The notes beneath the pieces are model-generated. The model saw only the letters and a list, made by a program, of their open reading frames with translations, was not told the DNA's origin and did not search any database. A DNA stretch of 26,672 nt from a virus, in the IMG/VR virus record IMGVR_UViG_3300017748_000112, positions 1 to 26,672 of that record. One strand, given 5' to 3'. Each line of letters begins with the position of its first letter. Within the stretch, counting starts at the first letter, position 1. Made by a program: the position numbers and the translations under genes. Shown here piece by piece: positions 8,508-17,486 of the stretch.

Positions 8508-9548
8508 ATGGCAATAAGCGTAGATACTGTATATAAAACTGTATTACTTATTTTAAACAAAGAACAAAGGGGCTATATGACTCCTGATGAATTTAATAAA
8601 ATAGGTACTCAAGTTCAAAGAGAACTCTTTGAAAAATGCTTTGAGGATTTAAACCAACAGGTTCGTACTCCTCAAACAGATATGGATTATGCTAATAGAG
8701 TTGCTTTAACTGATGAAAAAATTGCAGAATTTAAAACTGAAAACGATCAAACTGTAGCTGAAAAAGCTATAGGCGTTACAAATCCAACATCTAATATATT
8801 TACAGTTCCTTCTGAGCTGTATAAGCTAGGTTCAGTTACCTATGAACCAAGTTCTAACATCTACCCTGAAATGCAAAGATTAGGTAGATCTGAGTTTTAC
8901 AATATAAGAAAAGCTCCATTAACAACCCCAACAAAGAATTTTCCCGTATATTTATACGAAGACAACAAATGCATAGTTTATCCTACGGATATAATTAATG
9001 TAGACCATATTAAAATGCAATATGTTAAAAAGCCTACAGATATTAGATGGGGATATAACATAGGTGGTTTAGGACAATATGTATTCACTAATTACCCTTA
9101 TGTAGCTACAGCTATCAATATAGGACCTATAACAACTTCTATAACTTCAAACATTGCCTCTGCCACTAACAATACTTACTCTGCAGCCACTTTCACACCT
9201 CCAGCCAGTGGTGGAACAGGTGCTATTTTTGATGTAACTGTAGTTGGAGCTACTGTAACTAATATAACTGTAGTTTCTCAAGGATCTGGGTATATTGCTG
9301 GAGACATTATAACTTTTACGCAAAATTTTGGAGCAAATACAACTGGAACTTTGTCAGTAACACTAACAGAAGCTAACTTATTCTCAGGATCACAACAGGG
9401 TTATATAGATTTTGGATTACAAACATCTGAACAAACAGAACTTATATTAAACATATTATTATACGCTGGAATAGTTATAAGAGATCCTCAAATAATTCAA
9501 GTAGCTCAAAGTGAATTACAACAAGACAAAATTAATGAAAAATCTTAA
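8508..9548 (+). CDS. Ring/neck-type structural protein carrying an inserted beta module
   Basis: Probably part of the neck rings joining portal and tail. The N-terminus (VYKTVLLILNKEQRGYMTPDEF, then helices rich in E/Q) is the pattern I associate with ring or stabilization proteins of crAss-like and related marine phages. The C-terminus (residues about 300-346) is helical again (QTELILNILLYAGIVIRDPQ). Between them, residues about 205-290 form a Thr/Val/Gly-rich beta module with G235-G-T-G and G259-S-G-Y-I-A-G-D266. This looks inserted into an otherwise helical protein, and a related module occurs in the 1332-residue tail protein. The gene starts just after a terminator and is three bases from the next gene. 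Assignment is by resemblance and position. Confidence 0.72.
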   Translation: MAISVDTVYKTVLLILNKEQRGYMTPDEFNKIGTQVQRELFEKCFEDLNQQVRTPQTDMDYANRVALTDEKIAEFKTENDQTVAEKAIGVTNPTSNIFTVPSELYKLGSVTYEPSSNIYPEMQRLGRSEFYNIRKAPLTTPTKNFPVYLYEDNKCIVYPTDIINVDHIKMQYVKKPTDIRWGYNIGGLGQYVFTNYPYVATAINIGPITTSITSNIASATNNTYSAATFTPPASGGTGAIFDVTVVGATVTNITVVSQGSGYIAGDIITFTQNFGANTTGTLSVTLTEANLFSGSQQGYIDFGLQTSEQTELILNILLYAGIVIRDPQIIQVAQSELQQDKINEKS

Positions 9549-9551
9549 TAC

Positions 9552-10658
9552 ATGGGACTATTAACTGAAACAAATGCACAATATTATTCTGGTCAACAAG
9601 CTTTTATAGGTGATGGTGTTAACACAGTATTCACATGTACATTTAACACTGAACTTACTGCTACTAACTTTACAGTAAAAGTAAACAACGCGGCACCAGG
9701 CGCATTTACATTTGTAGGTAATGTTATAACTTTTGCTATTGCGCCAGCTAATCTAGCTACAGTAGTAGTGCAACTAAATCAAGCAGCTATAGATAGCAAC
9801 CACGGCAATTACGAGTATATAAGTTTAAATGATATTATAAATAATTTTATTGTAGCATATATTGGAGTTGGTAAATTAATACCAAACGCTAAAAGAACTG
9901 ATATAATGTTCCACGCTAAAAGAGGTTTACAAGAATTTAGTTATGATACACTAAGAAGCATGAAGTCTCAAGAATTAACTATACCACCTAGTCTTTCTTT
10001 AATAATACCTCAAGATTATGTTAATTATGTTAATTTATCTTGGGTTGATGCAGCAGGTGTTAAACATATAATATATCCAACTACATTAACTTCTAATCCA
10101 ACAGAGCTGCTTATACAAGACGGATCTGGTGTGCCAACTCAAAACGGAAATGGAAGCAATAATTTAGCTGAACAATCAGAAACTGAAACTAAATGGGCTA
10201 ACAATAACTCATTAAATTTAACAGGTGAAATAACTAATGAGATATTTGAAACAGCTAATGTATATAACTGGGGCTGGGACAAGCTGGCTTATGGACAAAG
10301 ATATGGTTTAGAACCTGAAGTTTCACAAAAAAATGGTTGGTTTACTATAAACGAAAGAACAGGGTCTTTTAATTTTTCTAGTGATTTAGCAAATAAATTG
10401 ATAATACTAGAATATATATCAGACGGTTTAGCAATCGATGCAGAAACTAGAGTACCTAAAATGGCAGAACAAGCGATGTACATGCATATAGCTTATTCAA
10501 TACTGTCAGGTAGGGCTAATATTCCTGAGTATATTATAAACAGATTTAAAAGAGATAGATCTAGTGCACTTAGAAACGCTAAAATAAGATTATCTAATAT
10601 AAAATTAAGTGAATTCACTCAAATAATGCGTGGTAAATCTAAATGGATTAAACATTAA
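9552..10658 (+). CDS. Second ring/tail stabilization-type protein with N-terminal beta domain
   Basis: A second probable neck or ring protein. Residues about 87-368 hold the core: YEYISLNDIINNFIVAYIG, then RTDIMFHAKRGLQEFSYDTL, a Pro/Tyr-rich middle (PQDYVNYVNLSWVDAAG), LIILEYISDGLAID, and the basic C-terminus MRGKSKWIKH. I associate this set of signatures with structural proteins of crAss-like and marine podoviruses. Residues about 15-80 precede the core as a separate small beta domain (GDGVNTVFTCTF, then FVGNVITFAIAPA), a pattern typical of phage tail-fibre beta modules. The gene is separated by three bases from its upstream neighbour and two from the next, so the neck proteins are probably made together. 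There are no catalytic motifs. Another name for the family may be stabilization or tail tubular-like protein. Confidence 0.76.
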   Translation: MGLLTETNAQYYSGQQAFIGDGVNTVFTCTFNTELTATNFTVKVNNAAPGAFTFVGNVITFAIAPANLATVVVQLNQAAIDSNHGNYEYISLNDIINNFIVAYIGVGKLIPNAKRTDIMFHAKRGLQEFSYDTLRSMKSQELTIPPSLSLIIPQDYVNYVNLSWVDAAGVKHIIYPTTLTSNPTELLIQDGSGVPTQNGNGSNNLAEQSETETKWANNNSLNLTGEITNEIFETANVYNWGWDKLAYGQRYGLEPEVSQKNGWFTINERTGSFNFSSDLANKLIILEYISDGLAIDAETRVPKMAEQAMYMHIAYSILSGRANIPEYIINRFKRDRSSALRNAKIRLSNIKLSEFTQIMRGKSKWIKH

Positions 10659-10660
10659 TT

Positions 10661-13600
10661 ATGCCAGAAATTAAAAATACTTTTCTTAAGTCTAAAATGA
10701 ATAAAGACTTAGAGGCTAGAATAATGCCTAATGGTGAATATAGAGATGCTCAAAACGCTAGTGTTAGTGCTTCTGAAGATGCTAGTGTAGGATCTTTAGA
10801 AAATATTAGAGGTAATAAATTATTAACTAATTTTGGTTTAACTGATTTTAATTTAGAAATAATAGGACAATATTCTGATTTAGCTAATAATAGAATATTT
10901 TTCTTTTTAACTAATTATACAGATGCTTCAACCGACAGCTTAAGCAATTTAGCTATTGAAAATAAAACAGCCAATGAACCAGGGTATGTTTTTAATAGAA
11001 ATGGAGGAGCTAATTACATATGTTATTGTCAACTACCCAACGTGTCTAGTTCTTCTGAAATAAGTATTAGCAATATTAATTTTAGCGTTTTACTTTCTGG
11101 AACTTTTTTAAATTTTTCTAAAACTCACCCAATTTGTGGAGTTAACATGATTGAAAATTTATTATTTTGGACAGATAATAGAAATCAACCTAGAAAAATA
11201 AACGTAGATAACGCTATTGCCAACCCATTAGTTTACTACACTAATGAAGATCATATATCTGTAGCTAAATATGCTCCATATAAATCTATATCATTTATTA
11301 AAACAGTAAACGGAGTAGTTAAATCTACTTTAAAAAACGAAGTAGATGAATGGTTAGCGCCTTTTTTTGGAGCGCCAGGTCAAATACTACAAGGCTCTGC
11401 AGGCACAGCTGATACATTAGTTTTTGATGAAGAGACTAGTGGAACTAATTTAGCCTACACTAACATTGCAAATCATTTAGGTAGTAATACTCCAACAAAA
11501 CCTATAAGAGTTAAAAGTGCAGACGATTCTGAAAATATTTATGCATATGTACAAAACATAGACATATCAACAGTACCAGCTAAAGTTTTTTTAAAGAAAA
11601 ATGTATCAGGTACTCCTAGTCCTATTTTAGACATAGAAACTGAGCTAGGTTGGAGTAATGGAACTTTTCTTTTTGAAATTCAAAACCCGGACTATAATTC
11701 AGCTTTTAAAGGTGATAAAAAGCTTTTAGAAGATAAATTTGTTAGATTTAGCTATAGATTTAAATACGATGATAATGAGTATTCTTTAACTGCTCCATTT
11801 ACTCAACATGCTTTTATACCAAAACAATATGGGTATTTTATACAAGGTGACGACGAAAGAACAAAAGAGTCTAGTATAGTAAGTTTTATGGAAAATCAAG
11901 TAACTACAGCTGGTTTAGTTATAGATTTACCATATAAAAGCAGCGAACTTGCTGATAAGTTGAAAGTAAGTGAAATACAATTGCTATATAAAGCTTCAGA
12001 CGATTTAAATGTTAAAGTAATAGCAGATGTAAAAGTTAGCAACCTAGCAGGTTCACCTAGCACTATGACTTTAAAATCAGCAGGAAGTGGATTTGCTCCA
12101 GCGCCAGGAACTGTTACAAACAAAGCAACTACTGGAGGCAGTGGATCTGGCTTAACTTTAGACTTAATAGTGAACGCTGCTGGTGAAACAACTTCAGCTA
12201 CTGTTAACAAAAGTGGTGAAGGTTATAGAGTAGGTGATATTATAGAAGTACCTATACAAGGCGATGGCACAGCAGCTGAATACACTGTTGCTTCTCTTAA
12301 CTCTACATACATATATAATTACAGTTCTGAAAAACCTATTAAAGTTTTAACTGACGAAGAGGTTACAAGAGTTAGTGACATAGTGCCAATGAGAGCGCAA
12401 ACACAAGAGGTAGTAGGTAATAGAATAGTATATGGTAATTTTTTGCAAAATAACGAAACTCCTCTTAGTTTAGAATATTCTTTAGGTACTGTTAAAAAAG
12501 GCGATACAACTTTAAATACTAATAAAGAGTTTTTAAACAATACTTTAAAACAAGGCAGATCTTACCAAGTTGGTATAGTTCTTCAAGATAGATATGGTAG
12601 AGCTTCTAATGTTATAATTAATGATAATAGTTCTTCTCTTAGTCTTAATTCTACAATATTTAATGGATACACTGGAGGCGGCACAGATACTTTGTCTTGG
12701 CCAGGTGATTCTCTTCAAATATCTTTTGCAGAAAAAATACCAGAGTTAAAAACTTCAACATATAGTGGAACATGGGTGGAAGGTACAAATCCTTTAGGTT
12801 GGTATACATATAAAATTGTAGTTAAACAACAGGAGCAAGATTATTATAATATTTATGTTCCAGGAGCATTGAGTGGTAATATAATATATACTAAAAACGA
12901 TGCAGTAACAGCTAGCAATGTTAAAGGTTTATTATATTCTCAGACAGGTGAAATTGCTAGTATAGCTTTATTTAACGACAATATAAATAAAATACCAAGA
13001 GATTTAAAAGAAGTTGGGCCTACAGACGAAATATATGGATCTAGTGTAGTTCTTTATAATAGAGTTAAGCAAACGCATGCAGACGTTAAAGACGGGGCGA
13101 CTCCTCCAGTAGTTACAATACCTACTATAAGCGAGCAAAACTTAACAGTATCCAAGCAGGAGGTTACAACTATCAGACCTTTTTCAGAGCTTGGAGAATG
13201 GACTACTAAAAAGAATTTAGATTTATATTATGTAAATATGAATCCAGACCCTAGCGCTGGTGGTGCATCTCAATATGCAGTAGGCACGTTTATATACCCT
13301 GGAGCACAAGGAGAAGTAGATCCTTTTTTCTTAAAAAATAATAAAAATCCACTAATAGCTACTATAGAAGTAGGTGATAGAATGGGTTTTACAGCAACTT
13401 CTCAACAAGACCCTAATTGGGATTTTGCACAAAAACTAATGGTTTTTGAAACAGAGCCTTTTAAATCTAATATAGATATATATTATGAAACTTCTTCAGC
13501 TGGAATTATATCTGAATTAAACTCCAGTATAAACAGTCAAGGAGATTACAACACTAAAGCTCCAAATAGCTTGTCACCAGTAGTAAGTACTGGATGGTTA

Positions 13601-14659
13601 GAAAGCACTTTAGTATCGCAGCCTGTTACTAATGTTTTTCAAATACTAAACTCTGGAGGTACTCCAGTACAAGACTCAACAACTAATATAGTCATAGACA
13701 ACGTTACCAATGGTAATGGCGATCCAGTTTCAAATTCACCATTTGTTATTGATAGAGTTCAAACGCCAGTAGCTCCTAGCACTCCCGCAACATTTAGACT
13801 TATTTCTTCTTCTTTTGGTAGAATACCTTATTTGTCAAATTCTCAAGTAAAAAATACTTACAATGTTACATTTAGGCTTTCTGTAGATGGTCAACCTGAC
13901 AAGCAAGTTACAGAACAAATTGATTTAAGTAATGTTGCTCCATCACTAAATAGAGTCTCTGTATCTGAACTTGCTTTTAATCCAATTTTAAGTAATCCTA
14001 ATTCAGAACTAGTTAACGCATCTACAGCTGCTTTTCTAGCATCAACATCTACCACTAGTATATCAGCTTTAGATATTAATAATCCACAGCCTTATAACTC
14101 TGCTGTCCCTTATAGTGGTGTATATAAATCTTTTTTTACAGAAAACCAAAATGTAAACGATTATACTAATAGTTCTTTTTACCAATACAAGTATCCTATA
14201 TGCACTATATCTCACTCTACTAACGGTTTTGAGGCTGTTACAACGCCTTACAACGCATCTAATGATAGTAAAACTTTAAACTATGCTAGCACTAAAAGAC
14301 TAGAAGGAATGACCTTTTCAATTGACTCAGTTGCTAGATATGATGCTTACTTAGATTATGTATTTTTTAATAGTGAATCAAATGCTAAATACTATTACCA
14401 AGATAACGACAGTTATGTTAGTAAAAAGCAAAACTTTGTTTTAGACGTTAATACGGTTAATGCTCAAGTTGAATTAAACTTTACTATACCTGGAGGAGGT
14501 AAAGTATCTAATGGTGATTTACCAAGTAATAGACCTGGTCAAAACCAGTGGAAAGGAGCTTGGCTATATGCTGTTAATTTAATAGCTAATGATGCTAGCG
14601 GCGCTCCTGGATCACTACCATCTAATACTTACACTGTACACTTTATAATAACTAGATAA
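10661..14659 (+). CDS. Large muzzle/stabilization-type tail protein (N-terminal part of the family)
   Basis: A 1332-residue structural protein, probably of the short tail tube or muzzle. Residues 1-51 (MPEIKNTFLKSKMNKDLEAR, MPNGEYRDAQNASVS, VGSLENIRGN) are a hallmark start I associate with crAss-like muzzle or stabilization proteins. LKQGRSYQVGIVLQDRYGR near 627-645 is another. The rest is beta-rich with many Asn/Ser/Thr. Residues about 462-550 contain a Gly-rich module (GSGFAPAPG, GGSGSG, G519-E-G-Y-R-V-G-D526) like that in the 346-residue ring protein. The C-terminal 500 residues are variable in appearance and may be surface exposed. The leader ends AATTATG. The TAA overlaps the ATG of the next gene (TAATG), and the two genes together may correspond to one protein in relatives. 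Confidence 0.76.
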   Translation: MPEIKNTFLKSKMNKDLEARIMPNGEYRDAQNASVSASEDASVGSLENIRGNKLLTNFGLTDFNLEIIGQYSDLANNRIFFFLTNYTDASTDSLSNLAIENKTANEPGYVFNRNGGANYICYCQLPNVSSSSEISISNINFSVLLSGTFLNFSKTHPICGVNMIENLLFWTDNRNQPRKINVDNAIANPLVYYTNEDHISVAKYAPYKSISFIKTVNGVVKSTLKNEVDEWLAPFFGAPGQILQGSAGTADTLVFDEETSGTNLAYTNIANHLGSNTPTKPIRVKSADDSENIYAYVQNIDISTVPAKVFLKKNVSGTPSPILDIETELGWSNGTFLFEIQNPDYNSAFKGDKKLLEDKFVRFSYRFKYDDNEYSLTAPFTQHAFIPKQYGYFIQGDDERTKESSIVSFMENQVTTAGLVIDLPYKSSELADKLKVSEIQLLYKASDDLNVKVIADVKVSNLAGSPSTMTLKSAGSGFAPAPGTVTNKATTGGSGSGLTLDLIVNAAGETTSATVNKSGEGYRVGDIIEVPIQGDGTAAEYTVASLNSTYIYNYSSEKPIKVLTDEEVTRVSDIVPMRAQTQEVVGNRIVYGNFLQNNETPLSLEYSLGTVKKGDTTLNTNKEFLNNTLKQGRSYQVGIVLQDRYGRASNVIINDNSSSLSLNSTIFNGYTGGGTDTLSWPGDSLQISFAEKIPELKTSTYSGTWVEGTNPLGWYTYKIVVKQQEQDYYNIYVPGALSGNIIYTKNDAVTASNVKGLLYSQTGEIASIALFNDNINKIPRDLKEVGPTDEIYGSSVVLYNRVKQTHADVKDGATPPVVTIPTISEQNLTVSKQEVTTIRPFSELGEWTTKKNLDLYYVNMNPDPSAGGASQYAVGTFIYPGAQGEVDPFFLKNNKNPLIATIEVGDRMGFTATSQQDPNWDFAQKLMVFETEPFKSNIDIYYETSSAGIISELNSSINSQGDYNTKAPNSLSPVVSTGWLESTLVSQPVTNVFQILNSGGTPVQDSTTNIVIDNVTNGNGDPVSNSPFVIDRVQTPVAPSTPATFRLISSSFGRIPYLSNSQVKNTYNVTFRLSVDGQPDKQVTEQIDLSNVAPSLNRVSVSELAFNPILSNPNSELVNASTAAFLASTSTTSISALDINNPQPYNSAVPYSGVYKSFFTENQNVNDYTNSSFYQYKYPICTISHSTNGFEAVTTPYNASNDSKTLNYASTKRLEGMTFSIDSVARYDAYLDYVFFNSESNAKYYYQDNDSYVSKKQNFVLDVNTVNAQVELNFTIPGGGKVSNGDLPSNRPGQNQWKGAWLYAVNLIANDASGAPGSLPSNTYTVHFIITR

Positions 14660-16530
14660 TGGCATTTAATTTAGAGGTAAAATATTACAACTCGTTTTGG
14701 TTAAAACAGATTACAACTCCTAAAATAACTAACAATGGAAATAGTGGCGCTAATCCAAGTAACCCAAGTTTTGTTAGATTATTTCCTGGTATACCTTTTT
14801 TAAGTAATGCAGATGGGTTTCCTAATTGGGCTGGTAGTACAACTTTTTCAACTACAGCTCCTTTTTCAAATGTGTATGAGCAACCAGCTGTAGAATATAA
14901 TGCTGTAAATGGCTCTCCCTGGGTTATTGAAGAATCAAGAATTAGAGGTGGGTACAATAATACTCAAGTTGATTTAGGCGTTAGAGCTTACTTAATGGAA
15001 GATTCTAGTAGCGTTAGATACAGATCTAATGCTTTAGTGTATTCAGGCGTTTTTAATTCTAAAACAAACATAAATAGAACTAATGTTTTTTCTGTAGGTG
15101 AAGATATAACTAAATCTGTTGATCCTCACAATGGATCAATACAACTTATCTATGCTATGGACAATAACTTAACTATATTTCAAGAAAATAAAGTTAGCCA
15201 AGCGTTGATAGATAAAGATGCTATATATTCAGCTGAAGGAACACCTGTGAATACTGTTTCAAACGTAGTAATAGGCCAAGTTACTCCTTATACAGGTGAA
15301 TATGGCATAAGTAGAAACCCTGAAAGCTTTGCTCATTTTGGATTTAGAAGATATTTTGCAGATAAAGACCGAAATGCAATTTTAAGGTTATCTAGAGACG
15401 GTATAACTGAAATATCACAGTATGGCATGAAAGACTTTTTTAGAGACGAATTAGCTAAACTTTCTGATAGACTACAAGTTAATAGCAAATCTTACGTTTT
15501 GGATTATCAATCTGCAAGTGGATTAATAACTCAAGGGCCTCAAGTTTCTCAAGCTGGTGGTGTTGCTATTCCATCTCCAGCCGGACCATGGGTTGCTTTA
15601 GTAAATAGAGGCGCAGATGATTTTAACGATATAACAATTGGTTCTCAAGTTCAAATTAATCTTGATCCTAATAATTCTGGTACTTGGACTACTATAAACT
15701 CCTATGTTACTGGAACTGGTACTGTTGTTATTGGAGGTTCTTCTAAGTTTGCAGTTTATCTAAGTAATGGACCTTTGCAAATATATTCTCCAGGAACTGC
15801 AGCGGTTCCAAATATAAGATTTTTATATTATGAAAAAGATAAAGTAGAAGGTGGTTTTGATAATTATAAAGATAATTATACTATTTCTTTACAGAGAAAC
15901 TCAGGTAGTAAAACAATAGATGAAACAAGTGATTACTATAGTACGCTTACTTTCAATGAAAGAGTTCAAGGTTGGAACACTTTTTATACATATAGACCTG
16001 ATCTTATATTTAGTTTAAAAAACAACTATTTTACAGCTAAAGAAGGTTCTTTGTATATACATTATGACAATTTAGCCAATGCTAATGAGTTTTATGGAGT
16101 TACTAGCCAATCTTCTATAACGTTTATATTTAATCCAGGACCATCAACAAACAAAAATTTTAAAACTATAAACTACGAAGGTAGCAATGGTTGGCAGGTT
16201 GAAAGTTTTGTAACTGATGCTGCTAATATAATTCCTGATATAGACGAGGATTTAGACAAAACTAATTCTGTAAAAAGCTACGACGAAGGTTTGTATGTTG
16301 AAAACGGCATACCTTACAGAGCTGGGTTTACACAGAAAGAAAACAAATATTATGCTAATCTAGTAAACAACACTGCAGCTGCAAGTGGCGAGGTTGTATT
16401 TGGAGACTCTATGACAGGCGTAAAAGGATATTTTGCTACAGTAAAAATGTCAACAGATTTAACTACCAATGTTGGTGGAACTAAAGAAATGTTTGCTGTA
16501 TCATCGGAATTTGTAATATCATCAAGATAA
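14659..16530 (+). CDS. Muzzle/stabilization-type tail protein (C-terminal part of the family)
   Basis: A 623-residue beta-rich structural protein that continues the tail module. Recognisable blocks are W88-VIEESRIRGGYNNTQVDLG, VFSVGEDITKSVDPHNGSIQ, LTIFQENKVSQALIDKD, and residues about 215-263 (YGISRNPESFAHFGF, then DRNAILRLSRDGITEIS and YGMKDFFRD). These match what I recall from the C-terminal half of tail/muzzle proteins in marine Bacteroidota and crAss-like phages. No transmembrane or enzyme motif is present. The start codon overlaps the stop of the 1332-residue gene by one base, so translation is probably coupled and the products likely bind in fixed ratio. Role in the virion tail is well supported by context; the exact position is not. 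Confidence 0.75.
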   Translation: MAFNLEVKYYNSFWLKQITTPKITNNGNSGANPSNPSFVRLFPGIPFLSNADGFPNWAGSTTFSTTAPFSNVYEQPAVEYNAVNGSPWVIEESRIRGGYNNTQVDLGVRAYLMEDSSSVRYRSNALVYSGVFNSKTNINRTNVFSVGEDITKSVDPHNGSIQLIYAMDNNLTIFQENKVSQALIDKDAIYSAEGTPVNTVSNVVIGQVTPYTGEYGISRNPESFAHFGFRRYFADKDRNAILRLSRDGITEISQYGMKDFFRDELAKLSDRLQVNSKSYVLDYQSASGLITQGPQVSQAGGVAIPSPAGPWVALVNRGADDFNDITIGSQVQINLDPNNSGTWTTINSYVTGTGTVVIGGSSKFAVYLSNGPLQIYSPGTAAVPNIRFLYYEKDKVEGGFDNYKDNYTISLQRNSGSKTIDETSDYYSTLTFNERVQGWNTFYTYRPDLIFSLKNNYFTAKEGSLYIHYDNLANANEFYGVTSQSSITFIFNPGPSTNKNFKTINYEGSNGWQVESFVTDAANIIPDIDEDLDKTNSVKSYDEGLYVENGIPYRAGFTQKENKYYANLVNNTAAASGEVVFGDSMTGVKGYFATVKMSTDLTTNVGGTKEMFAVSSEFVISSR

Positions 16531-16536
16531 AAAATT

Positions 16537-17478
16537 ATGAGTAATATATTTAAAGATTTTGACTTAGTAAAAGGGACCGGAATGAAAGCTGGTATAGCTG
16601 GAGCTGGAGCTCTTTTTAACGGTTATCAAGCTATTAGAGCTAGAGTTGATTATGGGAATAAAATGACTGAAATAAAAAACTATGACGACAGAAGGCAAAA
16701 AATAACAAATGCTTTTGGTCAAATAGAAAATCCATATAAAAACTTAGCTGTAGCTACTCAAGCTGCAGAAATAAAAATGGAACAAACAGATCAAGCCTTA
16801 GCTAACACTTTAGACACATTGAGAGAAACTGGAGCTGCTTCTGGTGGAGCAACTGCGATAGCTAACGCCGCATTAAAATCTAAACAAGGTGTAGCTGCTA
16901 GCATTGAACAACAAGAAGTTAACAACCAAAAACTACAAGCTCAAGGCCAGTTACAAGTAGATATTGCTAAAGGTAAAGGTGAAATACAAAGAATGCAAAT
17001 GCAAGAAACTAGAGACGTTGCGAAACTTGATAGATTACAAAGCCAAGCCGACGTGTTAAGAGCTCAACAACAATCTGCAACTTTAGGAGCAATACAAGGA
17101 TTAACTAATGTAGGAAACACTTTAATAGGTGGTATGACAGCTTCTGACTTGCCAGAAAAAGAAACAGATGATGCAATTGTTAAAAATGTAACTAGTCCTA
17201 GAAACAGTGGTTTTGGAATAAAAAAGACTACACCTGAAAGTATAGCTGCTCAAGAACTTAAAGACAGAGAATTTATGAAACAGCAGCTGGCTCGTGGCCC
17301 TGTTGAAGACACAGAAAGTGATGCATATAGATTTGAACAAGGTTTAATGACAAATGAAGAAGTAAGTAATTATTTAAATCCTAGCTCTCAGAGTGGTATA
17401 GTAAGGTGGGATTCAAATGACCCACAATCAAACGCTGAATACGAAGAGTTCATTAGAAACACTAACTTACCAAACTAA
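16537..17478 (+). CDS. Probable internal virion (ejection) protein, small
   Basis: A 313-residue protein with the look of a small ejection protein, by analogy with T7 gp14. A short amphipathic Gly/Ala stretch (residues about 14-32, GMKAGIAGAGALFNGYQAI) could insert in or lie along a membrane. Residues about 63-137 (IENPYKNLAVATQAAE, then QTDQALANTLDTLRETGA, GGATAIANAALKSKQGV) are a conserved-looking helical core, followed by Q/A-rich coiled coil to about 190. The C-terminal third is polar and probably flexible, with an acidic end. Six bases separate it from the tail gene before, eight from the gene after. The leader ends AAATTATG. Placement immediately before two larger internal proteins supports a role in DNA ejection; direct proof is absent. 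Confidence 0.7.
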   Translation: MSNIFKDFDLVKGTGMKAGIAGAGALFNGYQAIRARVDYGNKMTEIKNYDDRRQKITNAFGQIENPYKNLAVATQAAEIKMEQTDQALANTLDTLRETGAASGGATAIANAALKSKQGVAASIEQQEVNNQKLQAQGQLQVDIAKGKGEIQRMQMQETRDVAKLDRLQSQADVLRAQQQSATLGAIQGLTNVGNTLIGGMTASDLPEKETDDAIVKNVTSPRNSGFGIKKTTPESIAAQELKDREFMKQQLARGPVEDTESDAYRFEQGLMTNEEVSNYLNPSSQSGIVRWDSNDPQSNAEYEEFIRNTNLPN

Positions 17479-17486
17479 TAAAAAAT

